Of a stretch of DNA of 64,000 nucleotides, positions 21,304 through 36,220 are shown in pieces. The stretch covers positions 62,001 to 126,000 of the forward strand of contig NZ_JAHB01000001.1 of assembly GCF_000526955.1 (NCBI RefSeq), in the 5' to 3' direction. The stretch is from Mycoplasmopsis cricetuli ATCC 35279. Lineage in GTDB: Bacteria > Bacillota_I > Bacilli_A > Mycoplasmatales > Metamycoplasmataceae. The stretch's first letter is position 1. Each line of letters starts with the position of its first letter. The position numbers and the translations under genes are program-made. The notes under the pieces were generated by a model. That model was not told the DNA's origin. It searched no databases and saw only the letters and a program-made list of their open reading frames with translations.

Positions 21304-22662
21304 ATGATAAAAATTCAAGATCAAATAAATGAAAATCAAATTGTTTTAAAATTTGTTTTTGAAGGCAAAGAAATTCCAAATTTAATTGCTAAAAAAAATG
21401 GGCAAATAACTGAATTTTTAAATCAATCAGTTGCATATTTATATGTTAATCAAGAAAATAGTTCATACTATTTAGTTGAGAAAATAATAAAAAACATAAA
21501 TTCCTTAATACATCGTGATTACCTTCTAGATGTTGCCTCTTTAGAGCAATTATTTACTTTAGAACAATCACTTAGATTAGCTATTTTAGGAGTTGAATTT
21601 GCTCAAGCAAAATTATTTAAAAAAACACTACAAGTAAAAAATAAACAAAAGCAAATTACTTTGTTAATTAAAAACAATGATATAAAAACTCAAAAAATAA
21701 TAAATGAATTGCAAATAATTGCCAAAGCAATTACTAATACTAGAAATTTACAAATTATGCCTGAGAATTTTTTAAACAGTGAAATTCTTGCTGCAAAAAT
21801 TGCTTCAGATTTTTCAGGAATTGAAAATTTAACTGTTAAAATTTTAACTAAACATGAAATAAAAGAACTTAAAATGAATCTTCTTTTATCTGTAAATAAA
21901 GGTAGCACTCACGAACCAAGAGTAGTTGTAATTGAATATAATGGAAACCCTGAATCGCAAGAAAAAACTGTTTATGTTGGAAAAGGAATAACTTTTGACA
22001 CTGGTGGAGTTAACACCAAGGGATATCACATGAATGGTATGAAATTTGACATGTCTGGTTCTGCCATTGTCGCTTATGCTGTTAAGGTGGCAGCTCAACT
22101 GAAATTAAATAAAAATGTTTCAGCTGTTATGTGTATTACTGATAATAGAATCAATGATGATGCGTCCTTGCCTGAAAATATCTATCAATCAATGAGTGGA
22201 AAATGAGTTGAGGTTTCTGATACTGATGCTGAAGGAAGACTTGTTTTAGCTGATGGATTATACTATGCAGCTGATGTATTAAAAGCAACCACTATTTTAG
22301 ATGTTTCAACCTTAACTGGAACAATGCAAGTTAGCTTAGGAAAAACATACACTGGTGTATTTACTGAAAATGATTCAAAGTGAAAAATTTTTAACAAATC
22401 AGCAACAATTGCATGTGAAAAAGTTTGAAGAATGCCAATGCATGAAGATTTTGCTAAAGGAATTAAATCATCAAAAGTTGCTGATTTAATGAATTGAACT
22501 TCAAAAGTAAAACAAGACTCTTCCCAGGCTGCTATGTTTTTAAAAGAATTTGTTAAAAACATCGACTACATTCATTGCGATGTAGCGGGAACTGCTGACA
22601 TTGATAATCAACCACAAGGAGTTTTAGTTTCAACTTTGGTTGAATTTATTAAAAATTTATAA
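21304..22662 (+). CDS. pepA: M17 leucyl aminopeptidase, copy 1
   Basis: Cytosolic two-metal aminopeptidase that finishes peptide degradation. It has 452 residues, with a variable N-terminal domain and a C-terminal catalytic domain. The latter shows YVGKGITFDTGG (first Lys/Asp ligands), MKFDMSG (Asp) and [14 protein letters not shown] (Asp, Glu and the catalytic Arg). The segment after the first motif reads VNTKGYHMNGM and departs from the usual SLKPS-type loop of the second copy. Start has AAGGAGTGTA. TGA-Trp occurs four or more times. Tandem with copy 2, 54 bp apart. Confidence 0.93.
21919..21989 (+). repeat. 71-bp block identical to 23338-23408
   Basis: Perfect DNA identity, third codon positions included, between the two M17 genes over codons for RVVVIEYNGNPESQEKTVYV and the following GKGI. 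Bases on both sides differ at most synonymous positions. This looks like a gene-conversion tract. Confidence 0.9.
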
Positions 22663-22716
22663 AATAAATGTAAAATAAATACATAATTAAATTAATCAAA
22701 AATAAGAAAGGGGAAA

Positions 22717-24090
<1,374 letters not shown>

Positions 24091-24101
24091 AAATAACAAA
24101 T

Positions 24102-24135
24102 AAAAAACATCAATTATTTAACAATTGATGTTTTT
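24102..24135. terminator. bidirectional terminator
   Basis: AAAAAACATCAATT and AATTGATGTTTTT form a long stem between the second M17 gene and the convergent serS gene. Confidence 0.82.
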
Positions 24136-24136
24136 A

Positions 24137-25402
24137 TTATTTAATTAAATCACTTTGCATATATGGAATTAACACTTTTGGAATTGAAATTGTTCCATCA
24201 GGATTTTGATATAGTTCAAGTATTGAAGCTATAACACGATCAATTGCTAGACCTGAACCATTCATAGTGTGAGCATATTTATTATTTCCATTTGAATCTT
24301 TGTAACGAATCATGGCTCTTCTTGCTTGAAAATCACCCATATAGCTAATTGAAGAAACTTCACGATAGCGTTGTTCACTTGGAAGCCATAATTCTAAATC
24401 AATTGTTTTCCGTGATCCAAAACCCATATCACCTGTACATAATAAAATTTCACGGTAAGGAATTTCTAATTTTTCTAGGACTTCTTTAGCATCTTGAACC
24501 ATTAAATTATATTCTTTTAATGCATCTATTTCGGAAGTTACTTTAACTAGTTCAACTTTTTTAAATTGATGCTGGCGAATTATACCTTTGGTATCCTTAC
24601 CTGAACTTCCTGCTTCACTTCTAAAACATTCAGTGTATGCAGTGGCTTTGAATGGCGTTGTTAAATCAATTATTTCATTATTGTAATAATTAGTTAATGT
24701 TACCTCAGCAGTTGGAATTAAATAAAAATCATCCTGAGTGAGTTTAAATAAGTCTTCTTCAAATTTAGGCAATTGTCCTGTTCCATATAAAATTGGAGAT
24801 TTTACCAAAACAGGTGTTGCAAATTCTATATAACCTTTTGAAATATGTAAATCAAGCATAAAAGAAATCAAAGCTCTTACTAATTTTGCTCCAGTATTTT
24901 TGTAAATGACAAATCTTGAACCTGCAAGTTTAACTGCTCTTTCAATATCTAAAATGTCAAGTTTTTTTGCAATTTCATAATGCGAGATTACATTGGTTAT
25001 TTTTCCTCGACCTAAATTAGAATGTTCTTGGATTAATACATTGTCATTTTCATCAACTCCAAAAGGAATTTCATCAAGTGGTAAATTAGGTATTGTAGCA
25101 CCAATTTTTAAAATATCATCATTTAAATTATTGGCTTTTTCAGTTAATTTTTGTTCTTGTTGTTTAATTAAAGCGATTTTTGTTTTTAAAATTTCAAGTT
25201 CTTTAAAATTATTTTTTAATTTTCCAAATTCCTTTGATAACATGCTAAGTTCATTTTTTTTTCTTTGCGATTCAAACATAACTTGTCCACGATATGAAAT
25301 TAATTCTAAATAATTATCAAAAATTTTTAAATCAAATCCTCTTTTTTTGAGTAATTTTTTTACTATTTCAGGATTTTTTAATACATATTTTATATCTAAC
25401 AT
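24137..25402 (-). CDS. serS: seryl-tRNA synthetase
   Basis: Class II aminoacyl-tRNA synthetase charging tRNA-Ser. It has 421 residues, with an N-terminal antiparallel coiled coil (about residues 30-100) that grips the tRNA. Motif 2 is seen as FRSEAGSSGKDTKGIIRQHQF, with KVE following. Motif 3 reads NGSGLAIDRVIASILE near the C-terminus, ahead of VLIPYM. The ATG at 25402 has AAGAGGACTA upstream. No T-box leader: the gap to the divergent rpmH is only about 180 bp and shows ordinary promoter-like sequence. Confidence 0.97.
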   Translation of the reverse strand: MLDIKYVLKNPEIVKKLLKKRGFDLKIFDNYLELISYRGQVMFESQRKKNELSMLSKEFGKLKNNFKELEILKTKIALIKQQEQKLTEKANNLNDDILKIGATIPNLPLDEIPFGVDENDNVLIQEHSNLGRGKITNVISHYEIAKKLDILDIERAVKLAGSRFVIYKNTGAKLVRALISFMLDLHISKGYIEFATPVLVKSPILYGTGQLPKFEEDLFKLTQDDFYLIPTAEVTLTNYYNNEIIDLTTPFKATAYTECFRSEAGSSGKDTKGIIRQHQFKKVELVKVTSEIDALKEYNLMVQDAKEVLEKLEIPYREILLCTGDMGFGSRKTIDLELWLPSEQRYREVSSISYMGDFQARRAMIRYKDSNGNNKYAHTMNGSGLAIDRVIASILELYQNPDGTISIPKVLIPYMQSDLIK

Positions 25403-25585
25403 TAGTCCTCTTTATATATGTTTTACATTATATACTTTTTAATAAAATTAAATTATAATTATTGTTAATTTAAACTTTTTTACTATATTTATAGGAGTAA
25501 AACTCTTAAATTTTCAAATATCAATTTTTTCTCTATTTGTTATAATATTATTACGTTTATACACAATATAGCAAAAGGAGGAATT

Positions 25586-25732
25586 ATGAGTAAAAGAACG
25601 TATCAACCAAACAAACGTAAACATGCAAAAATTCATGGCTTTAGAGCTAGAATGAAAACAAAAAATGGTAGAAAAGTATTAGCAAATAGAAGAGCTAAGG
25701 GTAGAAAATATTTAACAGTTTCAGATAAATAA
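25586..25732 (+). CDS. rpmH: ribosomal protein L34
   Basis: A 48-residue basic protein starting [19 protein letters not shown] and ending in the [10 protein letters not shown] type tail; the family signature [11 protein letters not shown] is present. Excellent AAAGGAGGAATT ribosome-binding site. A TATAAT lies about 45 bases upstream. First gene of the conserved rpmH-rnpA-yidC block, five bases before rnpA. In many bacteria this block sits near dnaA and the origin, but dnaA is not in this window and I see no DnaA-box cluster. Confidence 0.97.
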   Translation: MSKRTYQPNKRKHAKIHGFRARMKTKNGRKVLANRRAKGRKYLTVSDK

Positions 25733-25737
25733 TTAAA

Positions 25738-26053
25738 ATGAAAAAAATAAATCGACTAAAAAAAAATTGAGAATTTAATGAAGTAATAAATTCAAAACAA
25801 CAATTTTTAAATAAGTATTTAATTGTTTACTACATTAAAGCAAATTCTTTTAAAGTTGGTTTAACTGTTCCAAAAAAGTTTGCAAATGCAGTACAAAGAA
25901 ATTACTACAAAAGGCAATTACGTGCAATTATTCAAAATTGCAATTTAATTAATTTAGAATATCATTTTGTAATGATTGTTCGTAAAGATTTTTTTTTAAA
26001 CAGTTTTTTAGAAAAAGAAAAATCAATAAGAAAATTATTCGAAAAGTTTAAAA

Positions 26054-26076
<23 letters not shown>
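25738..26076 (+). CDS. rnpA: ribonuclease P protein component
   Basis: Protein subunit of RNase P, which matures tRNA 5' ends. The 112-residue frame has one TGA-Trp at residue 11. Family features are the N-terminal INRLKKNWEFNEVINSK, then FKVGLTVPKKFANAVQRN and the RNR-like basic helix YYKRQLRAII. It starts five bases after rpmH. The last 23 bp overlap the start of yidC in another frame. Confidence 0.93.
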
Positions 26077-28125
<2,049 letters not shown>

Positions 28126-28129
28126 TCAA

Positions 28130-28160
28130 TTTAAAAAGCACCATATTGGTGCTTTTTAAA
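28130..28160. terminator. bidirectional terminator
   Basis: TTTAAAAAGCACC and GGTGCTTTTTAAA form a 13-bp perfect stem with an ATATT loop, between yidC and the convergent 5'-nucleotidase gene. Confidence 0.87.
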
Positions 28161-28171
28161 TTGTTTGTTAA

Positions 28172-30280
28172 TTAAGGTTTTGGAATTGGCTCTCCAATTG
28201 CTTCAGATGGAATATTTACAATTTGATTTTTTAAAAAATCTTGTTCAAGATATTTATTTAATTGAATTCCAAAATATTTATTTTTTTCTTCTTCTGTTAA
28301 TGACTCTTTACCATAAATTTGTCCATAATTAATTAAACTATCAATTCATTTTGAACCTTCATAAGCAAGTTGAACTGCAGAATTTTTGTCAGGTTGTGAA
28401 ATATCAAGAATTGTATATCCATCTCCTCCTACTAAAATAAAATCATTAGTTATAATGTAATAGTATTTTTCAGGATCGATTGATTTTCCATTAATTTTAA
28501 CTGAATTTGTATCAAGCTCTCACAATCAACCAGGTTCATTTGTTTTTGGATCAGTTTTTTTAACTACATTAATAAGATAGCTTACATTAGATGAAAGTTG
28601 TGCAAATCCTCCACTTCTTCCTTTTGAAGCTCCATATTTAAGTGTCTCAAGTAAAGTATTTCCTTTTACTCTTACTCCAGAAATTCTATTTCCAAATGGA
28701 GAAAGTCCTAAAATATCAGCACGAGTGATATCTCCTTGTTTTAAATCAGTTCTTATCCCACCACCATTAGTTAATCCAATGGTATTATCAAGTGTGCCTG
28801 GTTCTCAATTTTTTTGACTTACTCATGGGGTATTTTTAACAAAGTCTCATGCTAAAGCATTTGAAACAAAAGAACCAAGTGCTGTTGGCTTAATTCTTCC
28901 AACTCAATATGGAGTTTTGTCAATTACTTGATTTTCTACATGGATAAATTCTCCTGGAGATTTAAATACAACAACTTTATTTTCTTTGTTGAATATTTTT
29001 TCAAGTTCTCCAATTAATAATCTATTTGCATCGAAAATTCCTACTGAAATTTCATTAATATCTCTTAAATTATCTTCAATTTGTTCAATTTTTTTCTCTT
29101 TGGTATTATATACTAAACTTATATCACCTAAATACTTTGTATATGATTCAGTTTGAGTAACATAACTTTTGGAATCATTGACTTGTTTAAGTTTTACATA
29201 AGTATGGCTATGTCCATCTAAAATTAAATCAATTTTGTTATCTGTATTTTTAGCTAAATATTCTGAAGTTCATTCTACTTTACTTCTTCCAGTTCCTAAA
29301 TGAACTGTAGCTATTATTAAATCAATATTTGGTTCTGCTTTTTTGATTTCATCAATAGTTTCTTTTGCAGAAGTAGCAGGATCTTTAAAGTAAACTAAAG
29401 TTGAATTAGATGGATGTGATGTATATTTAGTATCTGGAGTTGTAATTCCTAAAATAGCAACTTTTAAATTATTATCTAATTTTTTAATAATATATGGCTT
29501 GAAAACTCTTTGATTTACTTTAGTTGAATCATAACCCTCAGGTTTTATTTCATTATCTTTAAATTCTTGATAATAAATATTAGCTGAAATAAAAGGCATT
29601 TCTCTTCCATTTTTGGATTCAGAAGATTTTTTATTTAATTCTAAAATGTGATTTAACCCATAATCAAATTCATGATTTCCAACTGCTATTGAATCATAAC
29701 CATTGAATTTAGCAATATTAGTGATGGTTTTTCCTTTATCTGAATCGGATAATGGTAATCCTTGAATTAAATCTCCTGATGATAAAAGTAAATCATAATC
29801 ATATCTTTCAATAAATTTATTTAAACCTTCTAGTCCGCTATATTTAGAAAATTTTGAATTATCATAAAGTAATCTTCCATGTTCATCATTAGTGTGAAAA
29901 ATTTTAATTGTTTTAAATGTATCATTTTGTTCATTTTTATTAAGATAACTATGAAGAAAATTTAACTGTTTTGTCATTTTATTCAAAGTAAATTTGGACT
30001 CAAAATAAATATCATATAAATCTTGATATGCCTTTTTGATTTGTGCTTCATCTTTTAATTTTTGTGCCTTTTCCAAAGACTTAGTATTATTTTCAAATTT
30101 AGTTGCTAACTCTTTTATTTTAATGTTATATTCTTTTAAAGAATTAAAATATTCTTTACGTTTTTGAGAATTTTGCTCATTTAATGTTGCAGTTTGATTG
30201 CAACTGGATGCAACTAATGGTAGAGTCACAGCTGATAATCCACTTGTTAATAATAAATTAAATCATTTTAATTTTTTCAT
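28172..30280 (-). CDS. 5'-nucleotidase-family metallophosphoesterase lipoprotein
   Basis: 702-residue surface lipoprotein: signal sequence ending in VASSC (Cys about residue 26), then a helical spacer to about residue 100. The metallophosphoesterase domain has FHTNDEHGRLL, SSGDLIQG, VGNHEFDYG and DGHSHTYV. The 5_nucleotid_C domain has TNGGGIRTDL, SPFGNR and NDFILVGGDGY. Enzymes of this UshA type release nucleosides and phosphate from nucleotides outside the cell; that would supply the BMP-type nucleoside importer encoded at 50-56 kb (inference). The ATG at 30280 has GGAGC upstream. Seven or more TGA-Trp codons. Confidence 0.92.
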
Positions 30281-30372
30281 TAAAGCTCCTTATTTTTTAG
30301 TTTATATATAAAATTTTACTTTTTAAATTTATAAATAAAATCAAATGATTTAATTTGTAAAAAAATTTCATA

Positions 30373-30401
30373 AAAAACACCAAATAAAAATTTGATGTTT
30401 T
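30373..30401 (-). terminator. terminator of the maltodextrin-type locus
   Basis: AAAACACCAAAT and ATTTGATGTTTT form a 12-bp stem with one G-U type pair a few bases beyond the last gene's stop at 30408. Confidence 0.65.
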
Positions 30402-30407
30402 CATGAT

Positions 30408-31046
30408 TTAAGTTTTGTTTAGTTGCCTAAATTTTCTTTTTAAAATAACATCTTTAACCAAATATCCATATTTAGTTCGAGATATAATGATTAAAATAAA
30501 AGTAACTACATTAAATAACAAAGTTAATCAAGCAAACAAATAACTTATTTTATCACTGCTTTTTGTTTCATTAACTGTAATTATTTCATTTGTATTTGGA
30601 ATTGTTATTTCTTTTGTTACACTCAAAGTTACTTCCGATGGTTGTAATGAAATTAAGAAAAACAATAAAGTAAGAGCTAAACTTATATTTAACAAACTAT
30701 ATTTTAATAATTTATATCCATTGAATTTCTCAGTGAAAAGTCCATATAAACTAATTAAATTCAGTATAATGGCGGCAATGAATAAACTTATTATCAAAAA
30801 ATCTAAAACTTGAAAAATTTTTAACAAGTGTAAAGAATTAGAGTTTTCTTGAATAATTTGAGAAACATTTTTTTCTGCTGAAATTGAATCGTTTTGAATT
30901 TGATCACTAATTCATTTTTTTTCTTCTATAACTCAATTTAAAAAATTAAAATTTAAAACAATTAAAAAAATAATACTAATCAATAAAAGAAAAGTTGAAA
31001 TAATCACAAAAATTTTTCTAATTTTATAGTTTAAAAATAAGTGCAT
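30408..31046 (-). CDS. small membrane protein at the end of the maltodextrin locus, unknown
   Basis: 212 residues with about four hydrophobic segments: one near residue 10-33, a charged extracellular loop, two helices from about residue 75 to 140, then a second polar loop rich in Thr/Glu and a final helix before a basic tail (KYGYLVKDVILKRKFRQ). I recognise no family. Its ATG directly abuts the stop of the MalK-like ATPase gene (no gap), so it is translated from the same mRNA. A role as an accessory subunit or regulator of the importer is only inferred from position. Confidence 0.75.
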
Positions 31047-32249
31047 TTAATTAATTCTTTCTTTGTTATTGATATCGAATAAATGAATTCTATTTATATC
31101 AAACTCAATATAAATTTTTTGATACAACTTAAATTCTTTACTGTTTGAAATAGTTATCGTAAATTCGAGTGAATCACTTAATTTTACTACAATCAACTGA
31201 TCTTTGCCAATTAATTCAATATTAAAAATAATTCCCTGAAAACTATCTTTAGTTTCAAAAAATACAATATTAATATCTTCACTTCTAAATCCAACAATAA
31301 CTTCTTGATTGTTTATTAATATTTTTTTTAAGTTCTCGGTTAAATTTATTTTAATTAATTTATCTTTTGAAACAAGTTGATTTTCTTGATAAATTGCTTC
31401 AAAAGTATTCATTGTAGGCGAACCAATAAATTTAGCTACAAACAGATTTTTAGGTTTAAAATAAAGTTCTTTCCCTGTTCCATTTTGTTGAATTTTTCCA
31501 TCATTAAACACAACAATTTGATCTCCCATAGTCATTGCTTCAAGTTGATCGTGTGTTACATAAATACTTGTAGTTTTAAGCATGCGATGAATTGAAACAA
31601 TTTCACGACGCATGCTTTCACGTAATTTTGCATCTAAATTTGAAAGAGGCTCATCCATTAAAAATACTGAAGGTTTGCGTGATATCGCTCTTCCTATTGC
31701 AACTCTTTGTCTTTGACCACCTGAAAGATCACGTGGTTTTCTATATAAATAGTTTTCAATTTTTAATATTTTTGCTACATCTTTAACTCTTCTATCAATA
31801 ACATCTTTGCGTTCTTTTGCGATTTTTAATCCAAATGAAATGTTATTATAAACATTCATATGTGGATATAAAGCATAAGATTGAAAAACCATAGCAATAT
31901 TACGTTCATTAGGAAGTAAGTTGTTATATCTTTTATTGTTAAAAAGTAAATCCCCCTTAGTGATTGAATTTAACCCTGCAATCATTCTAAGTAGTGTGGT
32001 TTTGCCGCATCCACTAGGACCCAAAAAAATACAAAATGATCCTTGTTTAATTTCTAAATTAATATCTTTTAAAGTATAGTTTTCATTTCCTTCATACTTT
32101 TTTGACAAATTAACAAGTTGAATGTGAGCACCATTATTAGTTTCTGAAATTTGACCTAATTCATTTATCATTTTATCTAAGTCAACTCGATTAAATGAAA
32201 AATTTTCTACAGTCTCTTCATTTAATATTAAATTTTCATCTTTATTCAT
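31047..32249 (-). CDS. maltose/sugar-type ABC transporter ATP-binding protein (MalK/MsmK-like)
   Basis: 400-residue ATPase of the CUT1 class. About 50 extra N-terminal residues precede the domain. Walker A is GPSGCGKTT, the Q-loop VFQSYALYPHM, the signature LSGGQRQRVAIGRA, Walker B VFLMDEPLSNLDAKLR and the switch His in YVTHDQLEAM. The C-terminal 140 residues form a TOBE-like beta domain (VGFRSEDI). It powers the MalF/MalG-like permeases encoded immediately upstream (the MalG-like gene ends 2 bp before its ATG). No ribosome-binding site is obvious beyond GGATAAC. Confidence 0.94.
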   Translation of the reverse strand: MNKDENLILNEETVENFSFNRVDLDKMINELGQISETNNGAHIQLVNLSKKYEGNENYTLKDINLEIKQGSFCIFLGPSGCGKTTLLRMIAGLNSITKGDLLFNNKRYNNLLPNERNIAMVFQSYALYPHMNVYNNISFGLKIAKERKDVIDRRVKDVAKILKIENYLYRKPRDLSGGQRQRVAIGRAISRKPSVFLMDEPLSNLDAKLRESMRREIVSIHRMLKTTSIYVTHDQLEAMTMGDQIVVFNDGKIQQNGTGKELYFKPKNLFVAKFIGSPTMNTFEAIYQENQLVSKDKLIKINLTENLKKILINNQEVIVGFRSEDINIVFFETKDSFQGIIFNIELIGKDQLIVVKLSDSLEFTITISNSKEFKLYQKIYIEFDINRIHLFDINNKERIN

Positions 32250-32251
32250 AG

Positions 32252-33202
32252 TTATCCTTTAACTGCTCCTTCTGAAAGTCCTCCAACAATATATTTTTGC
32301 AAATACATAAATAATGCAAAAGCTGGCGCAGAAGCTAGCAGTGATCCTGCTAAGTAAGCTCCATAATGAATTTGTTTTGGTTCAGTTTCAATAAATGTAA
32401 GTAATCCAACTGCCAAGGTTCGATCACTATTGTCAAATAATACAAAGCGTGGTAAAATGACATCAGTAAATGGAATTAAAAAAGATCAAAGTGCAACCAT
32501 TATTAATGCTGGACGAATTACAGGAAGTAAAATTTTAAAAAACAATCCTCAGTTAGTGCAACCATCAACCTTTCCAGAATCATCCAACTCTGATGAAACT
32601 GTATCTAAATAACCTTTAAGCAAAAAAGTATTTGATGCAATTGAACCCCCAGTATAAATTATAACTAACATATAAATAGGACTAAAGCCTAGTGCTTGCC
32701 CCATTTTCACGATTATAAAAAGTGAAATTAGTGAAGAAGTAGCTGGAATTAATTGTAAAAGCATAATAATACCTAGTGAATGCTTTGAACCTACAAATTT
32801 AAAACGTGAGTATGCATAAGCATTAAGAGCTACTCCTGAAGTGGAAAGAATCATTGTCAATGTTGCAATTATTAATGTATTTTTATATCATTGTCCAAAT
32901 AGACTGCGATCACTTTTAAATAAATATTCAAAATTATCAAAACCAAATTTAAATGGCAAAATTGAAATAATTCTTTCATTTTCAACATTAAATGAAGTCA
33001 CTATAAGAGAAACAACTGGAAAAAGAATTACAATAGCTCAAAAAATTAAAACAACATAATTAACAAACAATCAAAAAATTTCACCTAAAGTTGGTGGTTT
33101 TAAATCTGATTCATTAAAATTAATACGTTTTTTGATTTTATATTTATTATCATTAAATTGAATTTTGTTAGCAACTGAATTATAAAAATTATTTTTTTTC
33201 AT
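32252..33202 (-). CDS. sugar ABC transporter permease, MalG-like
   Basis: 316-residue CUT1 permease with six main membrane segments. The EAA loop that docks on the ATPase is seen as ELDDSGKVDGCTNWGLFFKILLPVIRPAL split over about residues 205-235, and the C-terminus ends in GGLSEGAVKG, the MalG-type ending. Two TGA-Trp codons occur in the EAA region and body. The ATG at 33202 follows the MalF-like stop directly (TAAATG). Confidence 0.93.
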
Positions 33203-36200
33203 TTAATCCTTTTTTGACATACTTTTAATAAATCCTCGAGCTGAAATTGCAATTGTCATCAATGAAGCTAAAGTAGTGAGTGCTGCAGCAAATGCTTGAT
33301 CACCTTCAATTTTAACAGCTCCAGTGGCAATTTTATAAACTCATGAAATAATAATATCGGTTGTTCCTTCTCCAAAAGCAGTTGCATGTGCATAAGCTGG
33401 TCCTCCACCTGTAAATAAGGAAATGGTAGTAAAATTATTAAATGCTCCAACAAATTGTCCAATAATCATAGGTGTAATCATTAAAAATAATTGTGGTATA
33501 GTTAAAAATCATAACAAATGTTTTCCTTTACCCCCATCAATTGAAGCTGCCTCATAAATATCTTTAGAAATTGATTGTAAATTCCCTGTTACAAGCATAA
33601 AAATTCAAGCATAAGAAATTCATGTTTGTACTAAAATCACAAGTACTCGAGCTAAATTAGCACTTTCTTTAAGTCAATTAATTGAGTTTTTTAAAATTCC
33701 TAATTTTAATAAAATAAAATTAAAATATCCTGAATCACCTGCTACAAATGAATTTTTAAAAAATGTAACGGTTACAAATACTGGAATTGCTCAAGGAATA
33801 ATATAAATTAACCGAAAAATTTTTTTACCTTTTAATCTAGGATTATTAACTAAAATTGCTAAAATCATACCCAAAATAATTGGTAAAATTGATGAAAAAA
33901 TAGTTCATACAATAGTTCATGAAAAAACTTTAAACATTGATAATAACAAATTATTTTTTCTAAAAATTCATCATTTTCCCCACTGTCCAAGTCCTACTCA
34001 CGAAACCTTTTGTGTAACAGGATCATGCAAGTATCCAAAATCAGTAAATGAAATTAAAATTGAAGTAATTACTGGAGTTGCTACAATAAAAATCATTAAC
34101 ACTCATCCAAAAAGAGAAATCATTCAAGGAAATCCGCTTGTGTTTAATCATCTTTTAGTTGCTGATCATTTGCTTGGCCTCAATCCATGCTCTAAAGCTA
34201 TTGAAACTCTGCGTGCACCAATTGCTGAAATTAAAAAATACATAAAAGTAAACACAAGTAAAATAATTGAAACAACGCCACCAAAAAGATAAAAACGAGC
34301 ATCAGGTAAAATACCTTTTTCAATATCTCTAATATTAGCTCCTAAATCTATTAGTCCAAAAATTCCGTTAATTTTATGTCAATACAAACCAAGTGCAAAT
34401 GGAATAAAACCTAAATAAAAAAGTAATGAGGTGGCAACCATTAATGAGCCTTTGATGTATTGTTTAAATCATATTAATTCAGGTAGTCCTGGAAAAATAA
34501 ATCCTAGAAAAGTTGCCCAAATATGAATGTTTTTAATGCATTCTACTGGAATTGATTTTTGAGCTTCATTAAATTTACTTTCAAATATTTTTTTATCGAT
34601 ATTAAATTCAGATCTTCTTCTAAAAAATAGAGTGTTTAAAGTATTTTTAATTTTAGAATATTGATTATTTATTTTTAAATCATTTTTTGATTCTCTATAA
34701 TTTATTTTAGTTTCTAATTTTAAATTTTTATATGCTTGTTTAGAAATTTGTTTATTTTGAAATTTAATTTTTATACTTTTTAGAGTATCTGCATAATTTT
34801 TTTTAGCAATTTGTTTTTTATGATTGATTTTATCTTTTTCTGCTTTAATTCCATTGTTTAAAATAAAAATTTGTTTATGAATAATGTTTTCACATTTTTC
34901 TTTTAAAAAATGAATTCGAGTTGTATTTAAATCATGTGCATAATCCAAATATGCTTGTCCAATAACTAAATTATACTTTCCGTTATAAGTGAATTTTTCT
35001 ATACATTTTCCTTTTTTAACTAAAAAATTTCCTTTGTAATAATATTTGATAATTTTTCTAATATTATAAGTGTTAATTAATGAATAAACTTCTTTTTTAA
35101 TTAATTTAAAAAAATGTTGCTCTTGAGCTGATAAAGATAAAATTTTATCATTTAAATTTTGATTTGTCAAATTCTTTAAATTTAATAAATCACCTGCAAT
35201 ATTAATTAAGTCTTTCTGATGAGAACTATTAATATCTTCTTTGATTAATTTTAAAACTTTTTTATATTCTGATTTGATTTGTTTAATTTTTTGATAAGAA
35301 GTTTGTTTTATATTGCTTAAATAATTACTATTTTGTTTTTGAAATTTTAAAATTAAATTTTGATTTTCTTTAATTTTATTTTTAAAAATTTTTGTTTTCT
35401 CTTTTATTTTTTGTTTTTCTTCGATATATTTTTGATTATAGTGATATTCAGCTTTTAATGCTCTTTGTTTATAATCTAATTTTAGATTATATTTTTCTAC
35501 TAAGTATTGCTTTTTTAAATTTTCTTTTTGATTAAAATATTTATTTTGAAATTCTCTTTTTTGTTTAAAAAATTGAATTCTTTTTTCTTCAAATTTTCAA
35601 ATAAAATCTCGCATAACTAAATTAATATTTTTAATTTGATTTAAATATTTTAAATCTAATTCACTTAGATTTTCCTTAATTTCATCTAAATTAAATTCTT
35701 TTATATTGAATTTTTTATATCAAATAACTGAAGCGTTTAAAATAGCATATTTTTGAAAAAGCTTAATTTCTTCATTTAATGTATTAAATTTTAAATTCTC
35801 AATTAACAATTCTTTTTGTTTAATACTATCAGTAGTGTTTGTTAGTGAATTTTGATAATCTAATGAATATTTAATTAACTTTTTTTTCTTTTGTTTTAAT
35901 TTTTTAATTTCATATGCTATAAATTTCTCAAATGAATCAGAAAAAGATAGTTTTTTGTAAGTTTCTTTTAAAACCTTAATTTTATTTATATAAGCTACTT
36001 TATGACTATACAATTCTCTTTTTAAATTAGAATCTAATTTTGTTTTAGTCCTTAAAAACAAATCTTGATTAACTTTTTTTTGAAAATTTAATTCTTTTAA
36101 CATTCTTTGCATTTTAACTTTTGCAAAATGCTTATATGATTTAAGGGATTTTGATAATTCAGGAACAAGTATTTTATGTTCATCTCCATATCAATTATAT

Positions 36201-36217
36201 AATTTTAAATCCTCCAA
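33203..36217 (-). CDS. sugar ABC transporter permease, MalF-like, with giant N-terminal coiled-coil extension
   Basis: 1004 residues. Residues 1 to about 565 are soluble, extremely rich in Lys/Asn/Gln/Glu/Leu/Ile with heptad-like spacing, and predicted coiled coil; no transmembrane segment is seen there. From about residue 566 the membrane part begins (IHIWATFLGFIFPGLPELI), with eight or so hydrophobic segments and the EAA loop DIYEAASIDGGKGKHLLWF near residue 860. The start is a TTG at 36217: it is in frame, preceded by GGAGGTAAAAA, and no in-frame ATG is as well placed. Ordinary MalF/UgpA proteins are about 300-500 residues. The extension would be cytoplasmic. Confidence 0.88.
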
Positions 36218-36220
36218 TTT

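Noticed and set aside
24137-25480. T-box riboswitch before serS
   Set aside because: The leader is too short, and no T-box sequence or antiterminator-like pairing is visible.
25403-25585. Replication origin next to rpmH
   Set aside because: No dnaA gene and no cluster of DnaA boxes; only promoter-like elements are seen.
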